Positions 1-11,005 of a stretch of 64,000 bases of DNA are shown piece by piece. A model generated the notes under the pieces. That model did no database searches. It was given only the letters and a program-made list of their open reading frames with translations, and was not told where the DNA came from. The translations under genes were made by a program, and so were the position numbers. This DNA is from Nitrospirota bacterium. Lineage in GTDB: Bacteria > Nitrospirota > Leptospirillia > Leptospirillales > Leptospirillaceae. The stretch is taken from positions 1-64,000 of the forward strand of contig JAKARS010000002.1 in the NCBI GenBank assembly GCA_021828375.1, in the 5' to 3' direction. Within the stretch, counting starts at the first letter, position 1; each line of letters begins with the position of its first letter.

Positions 1-588
1 CCTTGATGAATTTCCCTGTTCGGCAAAGACCGGTGATCGTCGATCCCTGACAGAAGAATTCATCCCCGGCCCCTTGAAAAGCAAGAAGCGGACCAGCTTC
101 GGTTTTTTTAGACTTTTTCATGTTTTTATCGATCGTGATTGAGGGCGATGCCCTGGGGAGTGTTTCAGGAGGGCAACAGAAACGTTTCATGTTTCATGGC
201 AACTCCATAACTCCGGGACGCGATCCCCTGGTGACCCTTTCCGCTGGCTCGTCCTCCCCGTTTCATTTCCCCCGGTCTCTTCCTCAATCGGCGGAGCGGG
301 GAGGAGCCCCTCTCCTGTTTCGCCGATTCGTCTCCCCTCCGGTGGGCCCTCCGGAAAAACCTGGGCAGAGAGGGTGTGGACCATGTGTGGAGCCCCCCCT
401 CTCCGGCCTTTTTGTTTTTATAAAAATTAATGATTGAAAGAAAAGAAAATCATTGCGTTAAGGTAAGATGAATTTTCTCTCTTTTCATGGAAGCAGGAAG
501 GGGTTAGAATGGAAGAAGACGAGAACCGAGCCCTCGGGTCGTCCGGGGAGGCCGTTCGCCTCCCGATCCCCCCATCCCAAGGAGAGAG

Positions 589-1896
589 ATGCTCGACCGA
601 AACCGCATACTGAAGGATCCCGAGGCCGCGGCCCGGGCCTTTCGCGCCCGACATGCCGAGATCGATCTTGAGGGCCTTTTGGACCTCGACGGCCGCTGGT
701 TCGAGGCCAACCGCGAGTGGGAGCGGCTCAGGGAGCGGAGGAATGCCCTCTCCGCCGAGATCGGGAAGAAGAAGCGGGCCGGAGAGCCCACCGAGGAGCT
801 CTATGCCGAGGTTCTCCGGATCAATGCGGCGATCGAGGCGTCGGACACGCTGCGCCGGGAGCTCGACCGCCAGAGGGAGGAGCGCTGGCTTCTGCTTCCC
901 AACATCCCCGACGCCAGCGTCCCGGTGGGGCAGGACGAGACGGAGAACGTGGAGATCCGGAGGGTGGGGGACCCCCCGTCCTTTTCCTTCACCCCCCGCC
1001 CCCACTGGGAGGTCGGAGCCGGCCTGGGGATTCTCGACTTCGACCGGGCGGCCAGGATGTCCGGGGCGCGCTTTTCGATCCTTCTGGGGGCGGGAGCCCG
1101 TCTTGAGCGGGCCCTGATCTCCTTCATGCTGGATTGCCATACGGGGCCCCGGGAGGGGGAGCCGGCCTACCGGGAGCTCTCCGTCCCGTACATGGTCCTT
1201 CCCGAGAGCCTCCTGGCCACCGGCCAGCTCCCCAAGTTCCGGGAGGAGCTCTTCCACATGCCCGCCGACGACCTCTTCCTGATTCCCACGGCGGAGGTGC
1301 CGGTGACCAACTACTATCGGGGAGAGATCCTCGACGAGGCGGATCTGCCGGTGAAGTTTGCGGCCTACACGGCCTGCTTCCGCCGCGAGGCGGGGGCGGC
1401 GGGGAAGGATACCCGCGGCCTGATCCGCCAGCATCAGTTCGACAAGGTGGAGCTCGTCTGGCTCTCCTCTCCGGAGAGCTCGATGGAGAACCTCGAACGG
1501 CTCACCCGGGATGCCACGACGATCCTCGAGAGGCTGGGCCTTCCCTATCGGGTGATCTCCCTGTGTACGGGAGACCTGGGCTTCTCCTCCGCCAAGACCT
1601 ACGACGTGGAGGTCTGGCTTCCCTCCCAGGGACGGTACCGCGAGATCTCCTCCTGTTCGAACTTCATGGACTTCCAGGCCCGACGGGCCCAGATCCGCTA
1701 TCGCCGGACCGGGGACCGGAAGGTCCAGCTCGTCCATACCCTCAATGGATCGGCCCTGGCCGTGGGGCGCACCCTGGCCGCGATCCTCGAGAATTGCCAG
1801 ACGGAAGACGGAAGCGTCCTCATTCCCGAGGCGCTCCACCCCTATATGGGGGGGCTCACCCGGATTTCTCCGGAGATGGTCTCCCCTCACCCGTAA
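589..1896 (+). CDS. serS: Seryl-tRNA synthetase
   Basis: 435 aa ORF with SerRS coiled-coil N-terminus and class II motifs ([68 protein letters not shown]). Confidence 0.97.
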   Translation: MLDRNRILKDPEAAARAFRARHAEIDLEGLLDLDGRWFEANREWERLRERRNALSAEIGKKKRAGEPTEELYAEVLRINAAIEASDTLRRELDRQREERWLLLPNIPDASVPVGQDETENVEIRRVGDPPSFSFTPRPHWEVGAGLGILDFDRAARMSGARFSILLGAGARLERALISFMLDCHTGPREGEPAYRELSVPYMVLPESLLATGQLPKFREELFHMPADDLFLIPTAEVPVTNYYRGEILDEADLPVKFAAYTACFRREAGAAGKDTRGLIRQHQFDKVELVWLSSPESSMENLERLTRDATTILERLGLPYRVISLCTGDLGFSSAKTYDVEVWLPSQGRYREISSCSNFMDFQARRAQIRYRRTGDRKVQLVHTLNGSALAVGRTLAAILENCQTEDGSVLIPEALHPYMGGLTRISPEMVSPHP

Positions 1897-1922
1897 ACCC
1901 TCACGCGGAAAGGACTCCGGCC

Positions 1923-2315
1923 ATGAGCGGTCTCTCGTCCGGCGAGACAACCAACGACAAGGGAAAGGTCCTCTTCGTGGGCCGCGACATCTTTCTCGGA
2001 ACCATGATCTCGGGGATTGTCCAGAAGGTGGGCTATTCCAGCACCTCGACGGTTCCCGACAAGGTCTTCAACGCCGTGTCGGCCGATCTGTCGATCAAGG
2101 CCCTGGTGGTGGACATGAAGGAGGCCAAGGGCGCTCTTTCGGAGGTCATCGAGGCCGGCGGGACGGGGAGCCATCCCAAACTCATCGCCGTCATCTTCCA
2201 CAACGACACCGACTCCCGGCGGAATGCACAGAAGGCAGGCTTCGAATATGTCATCCATCGCTCCCAGCTTGGCACTCACCTTCCCCAGATCCTCACCGAA
2301 AAAGGGAAGCGCTAG
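1923..2315 (+). CDS. Hypothetical protein, possibly receiver-like
   Basis: In-frame ATG at 1923 after the serS stop (MSGLSSGETTNDKGKVLFVGRDIFLGTMISG...). Overall resembles a degenerate CheY-like fold; weak assignment. Confidence 0.6.
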   Translation: MSGLSSGETTNDKGKVLFVGRDIFLGTMISGIVQKVGYSSTSTVPDKVFNAVSADLSIKALVVDMKEAKGALSEVIEAGGTGSHPKLIAVIFHNDTDSRRNAQKAGFEYVIHRSQLGTHLPQILTEKGKR

Positions 2316-2982
2316 GCTCCGGCAGGCCCTCCTGGGGGCGGCGCTTCCCCTTTTTCTCCTGGGAGCCCCCTCCCCTCTTGCGGCCGCCCCCCTCTGTCCC
2401 GGCCCGGTCTCCGGCGTCCCCCTTCTTCCTCCCCCGGGTTCCCCCGGGGAGACCCCCGACCGCCTACTCGAGCTTGCCCGGATCCTTCGGGACCATCCGG
2501 GGGGGCGACCCACCGGCCTTGCGGCCCTTTCCCGGGCGGAGACCCTTCTCCGGGCCCTTCCCGAAGCGGCACGAAAAAGTCCCGACGTCCGGGTGCTCCG
2601 GGCCGAGAGGGACACCGAGCTCGTCCTCTATCGGGGCTTTCCCGGAGGGATGCGCTTCGGCAAGAGGGCCGAGAGGAACGTCGACCGGGCGCTTCGCCGG
2701 GATCCCTCCAACGCCCGGGCCCATCTCCTGAAGGGGATCGCCCTCTATTACAAGCCCTGGTTTGTGGGGGGATCGGTGACGAAGGCCCTGGCGGAGTTCG
2801 AGCGGGCCGACCGCCTCTCCCCAGACGATCCCCGGACCCTCTCCTGGATCGGGGTGGCGCGCCACCGGCTGGGGCGGCCCGGGGCCAGACGCGCCATGGC
2901 CAAGGTGCGCGCCCTCTGCCCCCAGAGTCCCTTCTATCGTCTCCGGGCCACAAGCTTCGACCCCCGGATCCCGCACCCATGA
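2248..2982 (+). CDS. TPR-like exported/hypothetical protein
   Basis: Hydrophobic signal-like stretch (ALLGAALPLFLLGAPSPLAAA) and TPR-like repeats (RDPSNARAHLLKGIALYYKP, SPDDPRTLSWIGVARHRLG). Start uncertain because it overlaps the upstream ORF. Confidence 0.6.
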   Translation: MSSIAPSLALTFPRSSPKKGSARLRQALLGAALPLFLLGAPSPLAAAPLCPGPVSGVPLLPPPGSPGETPDRLLELARILRDHPGGRPTGLAALSRAETLLRALPEAARKSPDVRVLRAERDTELVLYRGFPGGMRFGKRAERNVDRALRRDPSNARAHLLKGIALYYKPWFVGGSVTKALAEFERADRLSPDDPRTLSWIGVARHRLGRPGARRAMAKVRALCPQSPFYRLRATSFDPRIPHP

Positions 2983-3221
2983 TCGAGGAGAGAGGCTATC
3001 GCCTCTACCTTCGCCGGGAGGAGCGGGTCCGCCACCGGGACTATCCGGAATGGGGCACGGGCCGGGTCGTGGAGACCCGGGAGTCCTCCGTGCCGGGAGG
3101 GGCCTGCTTTGTCCTGGTCTGCTTCGAGGACGGCCAGGAAAGGCTCTTCTTCAACGACCTCAACGATACCCGCTGCTGCTACTACACCGGGATTCTCCGG
3201 TGTCTGGTCTCCCTTCTCTAG
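2979..3221 (+). CDS. Conserved hypothetical protein (DUF3553-like)
   Basis: 80 aa; ATGA overlap with upstream stop; RVRHRDYPEWGTGRVVE motif. Confidence 0.6.
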   Translation: MIEERGYRLYLRREERVRHRDYPEWGTGRVVETRESSVPGGACFVLVCFEDGQERLFFNDLNDTRCCYYTGILRCLVSLL

Positions 3222-3266
3222 CGCCCCCGGCGCCATGGCCCCTCCGGAGAGGCTCCCTCTTCCCGT

Positions 3267-5039
3267 GTGTCGCCCCGGCCACCGTTCTGGGGTATCATAA
3301 GAAAAGAGACGCAAGGGACCAAGACCCTGACACGGGTCCGGTCCTGCCCCCTCCCCCCATCGAAAGGATCCTCCATTTCCGGACTGACCGGCAACCTCTC
3401 GGGACTCAAGGCAAGCCAGCTCAAATCCCTCACGCGCCTTCACGGACGGAAGGTCTCCCCCGGCCTCTGGGTGGGCCCGGAGATGGCGCGGCAGATCGCC
3501 GAGCTGAGCCATGAGACCGGGCGGCAGATCGCCCTTCTCATCACCCGGGAGGGGACCATCGCCATGGTGGTGGTGGGAACCGCGCGGGAGATCTACCTCG
3601 AGGAGCTTCCTCCCTCCCGCTCCGGCAGCCGCTCCCTGCGGGGCCTCCGGATGGTCCATACCCACCTTCTGGGCGAGGCGCTCTCCCAGGACGACCTCAA
3701 CGACCTGGCCCTTCTGAGGCTGGACGCCATGGTGGCCATCCTGGTGAACCGGAACTCCGGTCTTCCGGAGAGGCTCTGCGTGGCCACGATCGACCCCGAC
3801 CCGGAGGCTGCCTCCCCCTGGATTGTCGACCCTCCCCGTCCGGTGGGACCGGAGGCCTACGACTCCTCCGGTCGGGTCGAGGCCCTGGAGGACGAGCTGG
3901 CCCGGAGCCTCTCCGCCGCCACGAAACACACCACCGGCCAGGAGCGGGGGCTTCTGGTCTCCGTCTCCACCGCCTCCATCTCGGACCAGGAGGATGCCCT
4001 GGCGGAGCTCTCCGAGCTCGCCCGCTCCGCCGAGGTGGATGTGCTCGGCGTCGTTCGCCAGCGGGTGGCCCGCTACCATCCCACCACCCTCATGAGCGTC
4101 GACCGCCTCAAGTCCCTCCTGATCCATGCCCTGAAGCTCCACGCCACCCTCATCATCTTCGAGCAGGAGCTCTCTCCCAACCAGGTGAGAAAGATCGCCG
4201 AGATGACCGAGCTCAAGGTGATCGACCGGACCCAGCTCATTCTCGACATCTTTGCCCGGCGCGCCCACAGCCGGGACGGCAAGCTCCAGGTCGAGCTGGC
4301 CCAGCTCAAGTACCTTCTTCCCCGCCTCTTCGAACGCTCCACGGCCCTCTCCCGCCTCACCGGCGGCATCGGGGGACGCGGCCCCGGCGAGACCCGGCTC
4401 GAGGAGGACCGGCGGCGGGTCCGGGACCGGATCGCCTCCCTTGGCGCCAAGCTTCGCCATTTGGAGGTGGAGCGTTCGGGCCGCAAGAGCCGCCGGCGGG
4501 AGGCGGCCCTCCCCGTGGTCTCCCTGGTGGGCTACACCAATGTCGGCAAATCCACCCTGCTGAACCGGCTGACCAAGAGCGAGGTCCTGGTGGAGGACAA
4601 GATGTTCGCCACCCTCGACCCCACCTCCCGGCGCCTGCGCTTTCCCCGGGAGCGGGAGATCATCCTCACCGATACCGTGGGCTTCATCCGGGATCTGCCC
4701 GCCGACCTTCGCCGGGCCTTCATGGCCACCTTCGACGAGCTGCGCGACGCCGACCTCATCGTCCATGTGGCCGATGGCTCCCACCCCCAGTGCGAGCTCA
4801 TGATCGAGAGGGTCTCCGAGATCCTCCGGGAGATGGAGCTCGACCGGATCCCGACCCTCCTGCTCTTCAACAAGTCCGACCGCCTCGATGCCGAGACCCG
4901 GGAGACGCTCTCCCGGCGACATCCGGAGGGGGTCTTCGTCTCGGCCATGGACCCGGCGACGCTCCGCCCCCTCGAGGAGATCCTCCAGCGCCGCCTCTTC
5001 GAACGCCCCTTGAGCTCCCTGGCCGACGGGAGCCCCTGA
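3267..5039 (+). CDS. hflX: GTPase HflX (long form)
   Basis: [24 protein letters not shown] plus G1 [22 protein letters not shown] and NKSD motifs. Start codon (GTG) uncertain. Confidence 0.93.
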   Translation: MSPRPPFWGIIRKETQGTKTLTRVRSCPLPPSKGSSISGLTGNLSGLKASQLKSLTRLHGRKVSPGLWVGPEMARQIAELSHETGRQIALLITREGTIAMVVVGTAREIYLEELPPSRSGSRSLRGLRMVHTHLLGEALSQDDLNDLALLRLDAMVAILVNRNSGLPERLCVATIDPDPEAASPWIVDPPRPVGPEAYDSSGRVEALEDELARSLSAATKHTTGQERGLLVSVSTASISDQEDALAELSELARSAEVDVLGVVRQRVARYHPTTLMSVDRLKSLLIHALKLHATLIIFEQELSPNQVRKIAEMTELKVIDRTQLILDIFARRAHSRDGKLQVELAQLKYLLPRLFERSTALSRLTGGIGGRGPGETRLEEDRRRVRDRIASLGAKLRHLEVERSGRKSRRREAALPVVSLVGYTNVGKSTLLNRLTKSEVLVEDKMFATLDPTSRRLRFPREREIILTDTVGFIRDLPADLRRAFMATFDELRDADLIVHVADGSHPQCELMIERVSEILREMELDRIPTLLLFNKSDRLDAETRETLSRRHPEGVFVSAMDPATLRPLEEILQRRLFERPLSSLADGSP

Positions 5040-5578
5040 TGGGGACCGGGATCTCCCCTGCCCTCCCGATCCTTCCGGTGCCCCGGGAGCTCTGCGACAG
5101 CTGCCGGATGTGCTGCCGGTTCACCGATCCCGACCGCTCTCCCTGGGCCAATCGCGGAGCCGGCCTTCCGGACTTCCCCGCGGCCTTCTCCGCGCCGCAG
5201 CCCCTGCACCTCCTTCCGCCGCCGCCCTCGGCCGACATCCCGGTCTGGCGCTGCTCGGCACTCGATGGCTCCGGCCACGGATGCGGCCTCTGGGGGGGAC
5301 ATCCCGCGGACTGCCGGATCTACCCCCTCCTCGTTGTCTTCCGGCAGGGGGCCTTCCGGATCGTCCTCGACCCCGACTGCCCCTTTGCTTCCCGGGAGGA
5401 TCCGCTCTTTTTCCGCCGCCACGCCGAAGACTTTCTCGCCCGGGAGTGGCGCCGGCTTCCCCCCGAGGCTCTCGAGGCCCTGCGTCCCTTTGCCACCGGC
5501 GAAGACCGGCCTCATTTCCAGGAGATCCTTGTCCTTCCCCCCCTTGCCGACCCCCGCCATGGACCCGCTCTCCCCTGA
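5039..5578 (+). CDS. YkgJ-like cysteine-cluster protein
   Basis: ATG at 5039 overlaps hflX stop (TGATG); cysteine pattern CDSCRMCCRF...CSALDGSGHGCGLWGGHPADCRIYPL. Confidence 0.65.
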   Translation: MGTGISPALPILPVPRELCDSCRMCCRFTDPDRSPWANRGAGLPDFPAAFSAPQPLHLLPPPPSADIPVWRCSALDGSGHGCGLWGGHPADCRIYPLLVVFRQGAFRIVLDPDCPFASREDPLFFRRHAEDFLAREWRRLPPEALEALRPFATGEDRPHFQEILVLPPLADPRHGPALP

Positions 5579-6482
5579 CCTCCTGCGGGAATTTCTGCCG
5601 CCGGACCGTCCGGAGTCTCTCCCCCTCTCCTTTCTCCATCCGGGGGCCCTCTTTCTCTTTTCGGAGAGGATCCGCTACCGGATCCTCGAGGGCCTCTTCC
5701 CCGATCGCCTCCTGATCGCCCTCACCAATGACGGCGCCGTCTTTCTTCCCCTTCCCCCCCGTTTCTTCTTCGACCCGGGGCTCTCTCCCCGGGGGCGGGG
5801 GGAGAGCCTTCGGGAGATCTTTTCCCGGCTCTCGGCCCTCTTTCCCGACTCTCCGCCCCCTTTCCTCGAAGGCTGTCCCGAGGAGCTCCTGCCGGACGGA
5901 CCCTTCCGGGTCGAACCGGGGGAGCGGGAGATCGTTCTCGCCGCCTCCCGGCTCCGCCTTCCCCGGGGCAATTCCGGGCGGACCTTCCGCTGGGAGCACA
6001 ATCGCCTCGAACGCCAGTGGGGCCCCACCGGGGTGCGACCGATCCGGCCGGAGGACGAGGCCGCCGTCCGGGCCTTGGTCGCAGGCTTCGTCGACCTGCG
6101 CCAGCGCGTGGCCCGGGACTCCCTGGAGCGGGCGATGGCCTCCGACATGGCGGGAGCCTTCGACCGGGCCATGGATCCCCGATGGCGGGGCTCCCTCGAG
6201 GGCTGGCTTCTGGAAGGGCGGGGAGAGCTTCTGGCGGCGGGGTGGTACGGACGATCGGCCTCGGGGCGGGTCCTGTCGGGGTTCCTCGAGGCCCGGAGGA
6301 TCGATCTCTCCAATGCGGGAGCGCCGATGATGCGGAAGATCCTGGAGGCCGACGGAGGGGACGGCGAGCGGGTGGCGTGGGTCAATATCGGAGGCGGGGC
6401 CGGGATCGGGGGGGTCGAAGAGGCCAAGAGGGGGCGTCCCCACGACCGGGTCCTTCCCCTTTTTCGGCTCCTTCCCGCCTGA
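5559..6482 (+). CDS. Hypothetical protein, possibly DUF2156/acyltransferase-like
   Basis: ATG at 5559 just before the upstream stop; RWEHNRLERQWG... and a GNAT-like C-terminus; family assignment weak. Confidence 0.5.
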   Translation: MDPLSPDLLREFLPPDRPESLPLSFLHPGALFLFSERIRYRILEGLFPDRLLIALTNDGAVFLPLPPRFFFDPGLSPRGRGESLREIFSRLSALFPDSPPPFLEGCPEELLPDGPFRVEPGEREIVLAASRLRLPRGNSGRTFRWEHNRLERQWGPTGVRPIRPEDEAAVRALVAGFVDLRQRVARDSLERAMASDMAGAFDRAMDPRWRGSLEGWLLEGRGELLAAGWYGRSASGRVLSGFLEARRIDLSNAGAPMMRKILEADGGDGERVAWVNIGGGAGIGGVEEAKRGRPHDRVLPLFRLLPA

Positions 6483-6492
6483 AGGGAGCCTC

Positions 6493-7869
6493 TCACTCCT
6501 CGAGCTGGCGGGCGATCTCCCGGGTCGCGGCGGGGAGGTCCGGCAAGCCTTTGGCGAAGATCCGGACGATTTCCTGGCGCTGGGGGATCCCTTCGAGCAT
6601 CCGGGCGAGAAGCCCCCGGCCGACCTTGCCCGACAGGGGGTCGTAGACGTCGAGGTTCCCTTCTCCCAGAAAGGGGTTCTCCGGGCGGGTGTCCCGGCTG
6701 GCCACGTCGAGGCGGATCTCCGCCCCCCGGGGGAGGAGCCCCTGGGAGGCGAGGCGCCGGGAGAGGAGATCGAGGTCGGGGGGGCTCTCCCGGGAGGGCT
6801 TCCGGGGACTTTCGAACTCCTGGATCCGCTCGTAGATCATCGTCCAGATCTTCTCCCGCCCGAGGAAGGCCCCCCAGCCCTCCCCCAGCCGCCGGAGACG
6901 GGCCGAACGGGCGGCGGGCCAGCTCCGCACCGTCTCGAGAAGGTGGTGGTCGGTGAGGGCCAGGAAGCGGGGAAGATCGTCGGCGGGGTCGTGGGGGAGG
7001 AGAATCGAAAGGGTCTCGCCGATGAGGTCCCTCAGCGCCAGGTCGAAGGAGCGGGTGGTGCGGTGGAAATAGATCTGGGAGTACATGTAGCGCCGGGCCT
7101 GGATGAACTGTTCGAAGACCCCCAGACCGTATCGGTGGATCGCCAGCCGGCCTTTCTGGACGTGGGTGTAGTAGAGGATCCGGTCAATGTCCACCGGCGC
7201 CGTGGCCACCCCGCACATGTAGGCGTCCCGCAGGACATAGTCGAGGTTGTCCACGGTGAAGATCCCGGAAAAGAGGGGCTTCAGCGCCCCCAGGACCGGG
7301 AGGTCCCGCGGCACCGGATTCGGGGCCTTGCCCTTTCCCACGAGATAGGCCACCCAGTCGGCGGAGATCCGTTCGCCCCGCGCGAAGCTTCCGGAGGGGC
7401 TCCTGTCGATTTTCTCGAGGGTCTCCCGCAGGGGCCCTCCGATGATGATCTGGCTCATCTTTTCGTGGGATCGTCCGAATCGGGGCTGGGAGACGGTCTC
7501 GTCGTAGAAGTGGCAGAAGGGGCCGTGGCCGGTGTCGTGGAGCAGGGCCGCCACCCGGAGAAGGCCTTCGAAGAAGGGCAGGGAGAACTCTCCGGAAAAG
7601 CCGGGATAGAGATGGCGGGCGAAGCGGCCGGCCATGTGCATGGCGCCCAGGGAGTGGGCAAATCGGGTGTGTTCGGCGGCGGGGAAGACGAATCGGGCGC
7701 TCTGAAGCTGATAGATTCCCCTAAGGCGCTGGACCCAGGGGCTGTCGATGAGGGTCCGCTCGGTGGGGTTCCCTGCCGTGGCGGGGGTGTCCACGAAGGT
7801 GATGTACCCGTGGACAGGGTCGGCAATGAGCGAGAGCCCGTCGTAGGGGAGGGCGGCTCGTTCTTTCAT
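6493..7869 (-). CDS. HD-domain phosphohydrolase (SAMHD1/dGTPase-like)
   Basis: DPVHGYI, EHTRFAHSLGAMHMAG, ALLHDTGHGPFCH and DNLDYVLRDAYMCGV motifs; 458 aa. Confidence 0.9.
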   Translation of the reverse strand: MKERAALPYDGLSLIADPVHGYITFVDTPATAGNPTERTLIDSPWVQRLRGIYQLQSARFVFPAAEHTRFAHSLGAMHMAGRFARHLYPGFSGEFSLPFFEGLLRVAALLHDTGHGPFCHFYDETVSQPRFGRSHEKMSQIIIGGPLRETLEKIDRSPSGSFARGERISADWVAYLVGKGKAPNPVPRDLPVLGALKPLFSGIFTVDNLDYVLRDAYMCGVATAPVDIDRILYYTHVQKGRLAIHRYGLGVFEQFIQARRYMYSQIYFHRTTRSFDLALRDLIGETLSILLPHDPADDLPRFLALTDHHLLETVRSWPAARSARLRRLGEGWGAFLGREKIWTMIYERIQEFESPRKPSRESPPDLDLLSRRLASQGLLPRGAEIRLDVASRDTRPENPFLGEGNLDVYDPLSGKVGRGLLARMLEGIPQRQEIVRIFAKGLPDLPAATREIARQLEE

Positions 7870-7915
7870 GGACGGGCTCTCATGGACGGGGACGGTCCTT
7901 CTGGATTTCGGGTCC

Positions 7916-8275
7916 GGGGAAGACCTTCGTAAGCCGAGTTCTGTCGAGGATGGCCATTACTCTGGGACCAGGGTTGCCCCTGGACTCTAGCGACCTTACC
8001 CGGAGGCGTGGGCCGGGCCAGCCTTCCGCACGAATGCGAGCCTCCCTATTTGGTCTTGCACCGGGCGGGGTTTACCATGCCGTCTCCGTCACCGGAGACG
8101 CGGTGAGCTCTTACCTCGCCTTTTCACCCTTACCGGACCGGAGTCCGGCGGTTTGTTTTCTGTGGCACTTTCCTTCCCGTCGCCGGGACTGGGTGTTACC
8201 CAGCGCCCTGCCCTGCGGTGCTCGGACTTTCCTCCCGACTGGTGTCGGGCGGCCATCTTCCAGTCTTCTCCCGAA
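7916..8275 (-). ncRNA. rnpB: RNase P RNA (bacterial type A)
   Basis: Minus strand has GAGGAAAGTCCGAGC near the 5' end, GGAAAGTGCCACAGAAAACAAACCGCC, GGTAAGGGTGAAAAGG...GGTAAGAGCTCACC and ACAGAACTCGGCTTA near the 3' end. P1 pairing GGGAGAAGAC/GGTCTTCCC sets approximate ends. Confidence 0.93.
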
Positions 8276-8345
8276 CCCGGATCCCAGAGGACCGGGGGTC
8301 CCCTGTCACAGCGGGGAATTCATCCTGTCGTCTGCCCTCCCGACG

Positions 8346-9068
8346 CTACTCGAGATAGAGCCAGCGCTGGCAATGGAGGCAGGGGATGATCTTCTGGCGC
8401 CTCTTGACCTCGGTCATGGTGCGGGGGGGAAGCACCATCCGGCAGGCACCGCACGTTCCCTCCTGGATGCGGGAGACGACGAGACCGTTCTTGTGGGAAA
8501 TCTTGAGGCGCTGGTACTGGGCGAGGAGGTTTTCGGGGAAGGAGGACATGAGCTGGGTCTTTTCCGACTCCAGGGCGGTGATGTCCCCTTCCTTTTCCTT
8601 CTCCAGTCCCGCCTGGGCGGATCGGACTGCGTCCAGCTCCTGTCTTCGGCTTTCGATTTCGGCGGTGCGACCGTCCAGGATCCTCTCCAGGGTCTCGATC
8701 GCCTCCATCAGCCGGAGAATTTCATCCTGCAGCCGCTCGACCTCGTCCCGGCGGAATTCCATCTCGGCCATGTAGGCCTGGATCTCCCGGGAGTTGCGAA
8801 GCTCCTTGTTCTTTTTCTTGTTCTCGGAGATGATGTGCTCGTTTGTCCGGAGCTCTTCTTCCTTGTCCTTCTTCTCGCGGGCGAGGGACTGAAGGTCCTT
8901 CCTTTCGGAATCGATCCGGGCGGAGAGTCCGGCGAGCTCCTCTTCCTTCTCCCTGAGACCGGCCCGGGACGTCTCTATCTCCCCGGTGATTTGAACCAAT
9001 TCATTGTCGATCGTCTGCAGCCGGTATACCAGGGCCAGGGTTTCCTGGACCGAGGGTCCCACGTCCAA
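8346..9068 (-). CDS. Coiled-coil protein with C-terminal C4 zinc ribbon
   Basis: Long coiled coil, then GTCGACRMVLPPRTMTEVKRRQKIIPCLHCQRWLYLE; TTG start. Confidence 0.8.
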   Translation of the reverse strand: MDVGPSVQETLALVYRLQTIDNELVQITGEIETSRAGLREKEEELAGLSARIDSERKDLQSLAREKKDKEEELRTNEHIISENKKKNKELRNSREIQAYMAEMEFRRDEVERLQDEILRLMEAIETLERILDGRTAEIESRRQELDAVRSAQAGLEKEKEGDITALESEKTQLMSSFPENLLAQYQRLKISHKNGLVVSRIQEGTCGACRMVLPPRTMTEVKRRQKIIPCLHCQRWLYLE

Positions 9069-9099
9069 GGGGAGGTCCTTTCTTCTCGTTCGGTTTCGG

Positions 9100-9174
9100 T
9101 GGTGGGCCCACCAGGATTCGAACCTGGAACCAACCGGTTATGAGCCGGCAGCTCTGCCGTTGAGCTATAGGCCC
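9100..9174 (-). tRNA. tRNA with CAU anticodon (Met or Ile2)
   Basis: Minus strand GGGCCTATAGCTCAACGGCAGAGCTGCCGGCTCATAACCGGTTGGTTCCAGGTTCGAATCCTGGTGGGCCCACCA; full cloverleaf, encoded CCA. Confidence 0.95.
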
Positions 9175-9187
9175 GTTATTCTTCCTC

Positions 9188-10963
<1,776 letters not shown>

Positions 10964-11005
10964 CGTGTCTCCCTATGGGGGCCCAGCCTTGGGGTCCCGG
11001 GTGGG

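Noticed and set aside
120-437. 105-aa ORF and hairpin-like sequence upstream of serS
   Set aside because: No protein similarity recognised. The agaggg/ccctct stem with T-rich tail near 370-420 is suggestive of a terminator, but too loose to report.
427-1950. 507-aa ORF antisense to serS
   Set aside because: Shadow ORF; serS is certain on the plus strand.
2934-4922. 662-aa ORF antisense to hflX
   Set aside because: Shadow ORF of a clear HflX gene with no recognisable motifs.
7950-9143. 397-aa plus-strand ORF across rnpB, the zinc-ribbon gene and part of a tRNA
   Set aside because: The region is better explained by RNase P RNA, a zinc-ribbon gene and a tRNA on the minus strand.
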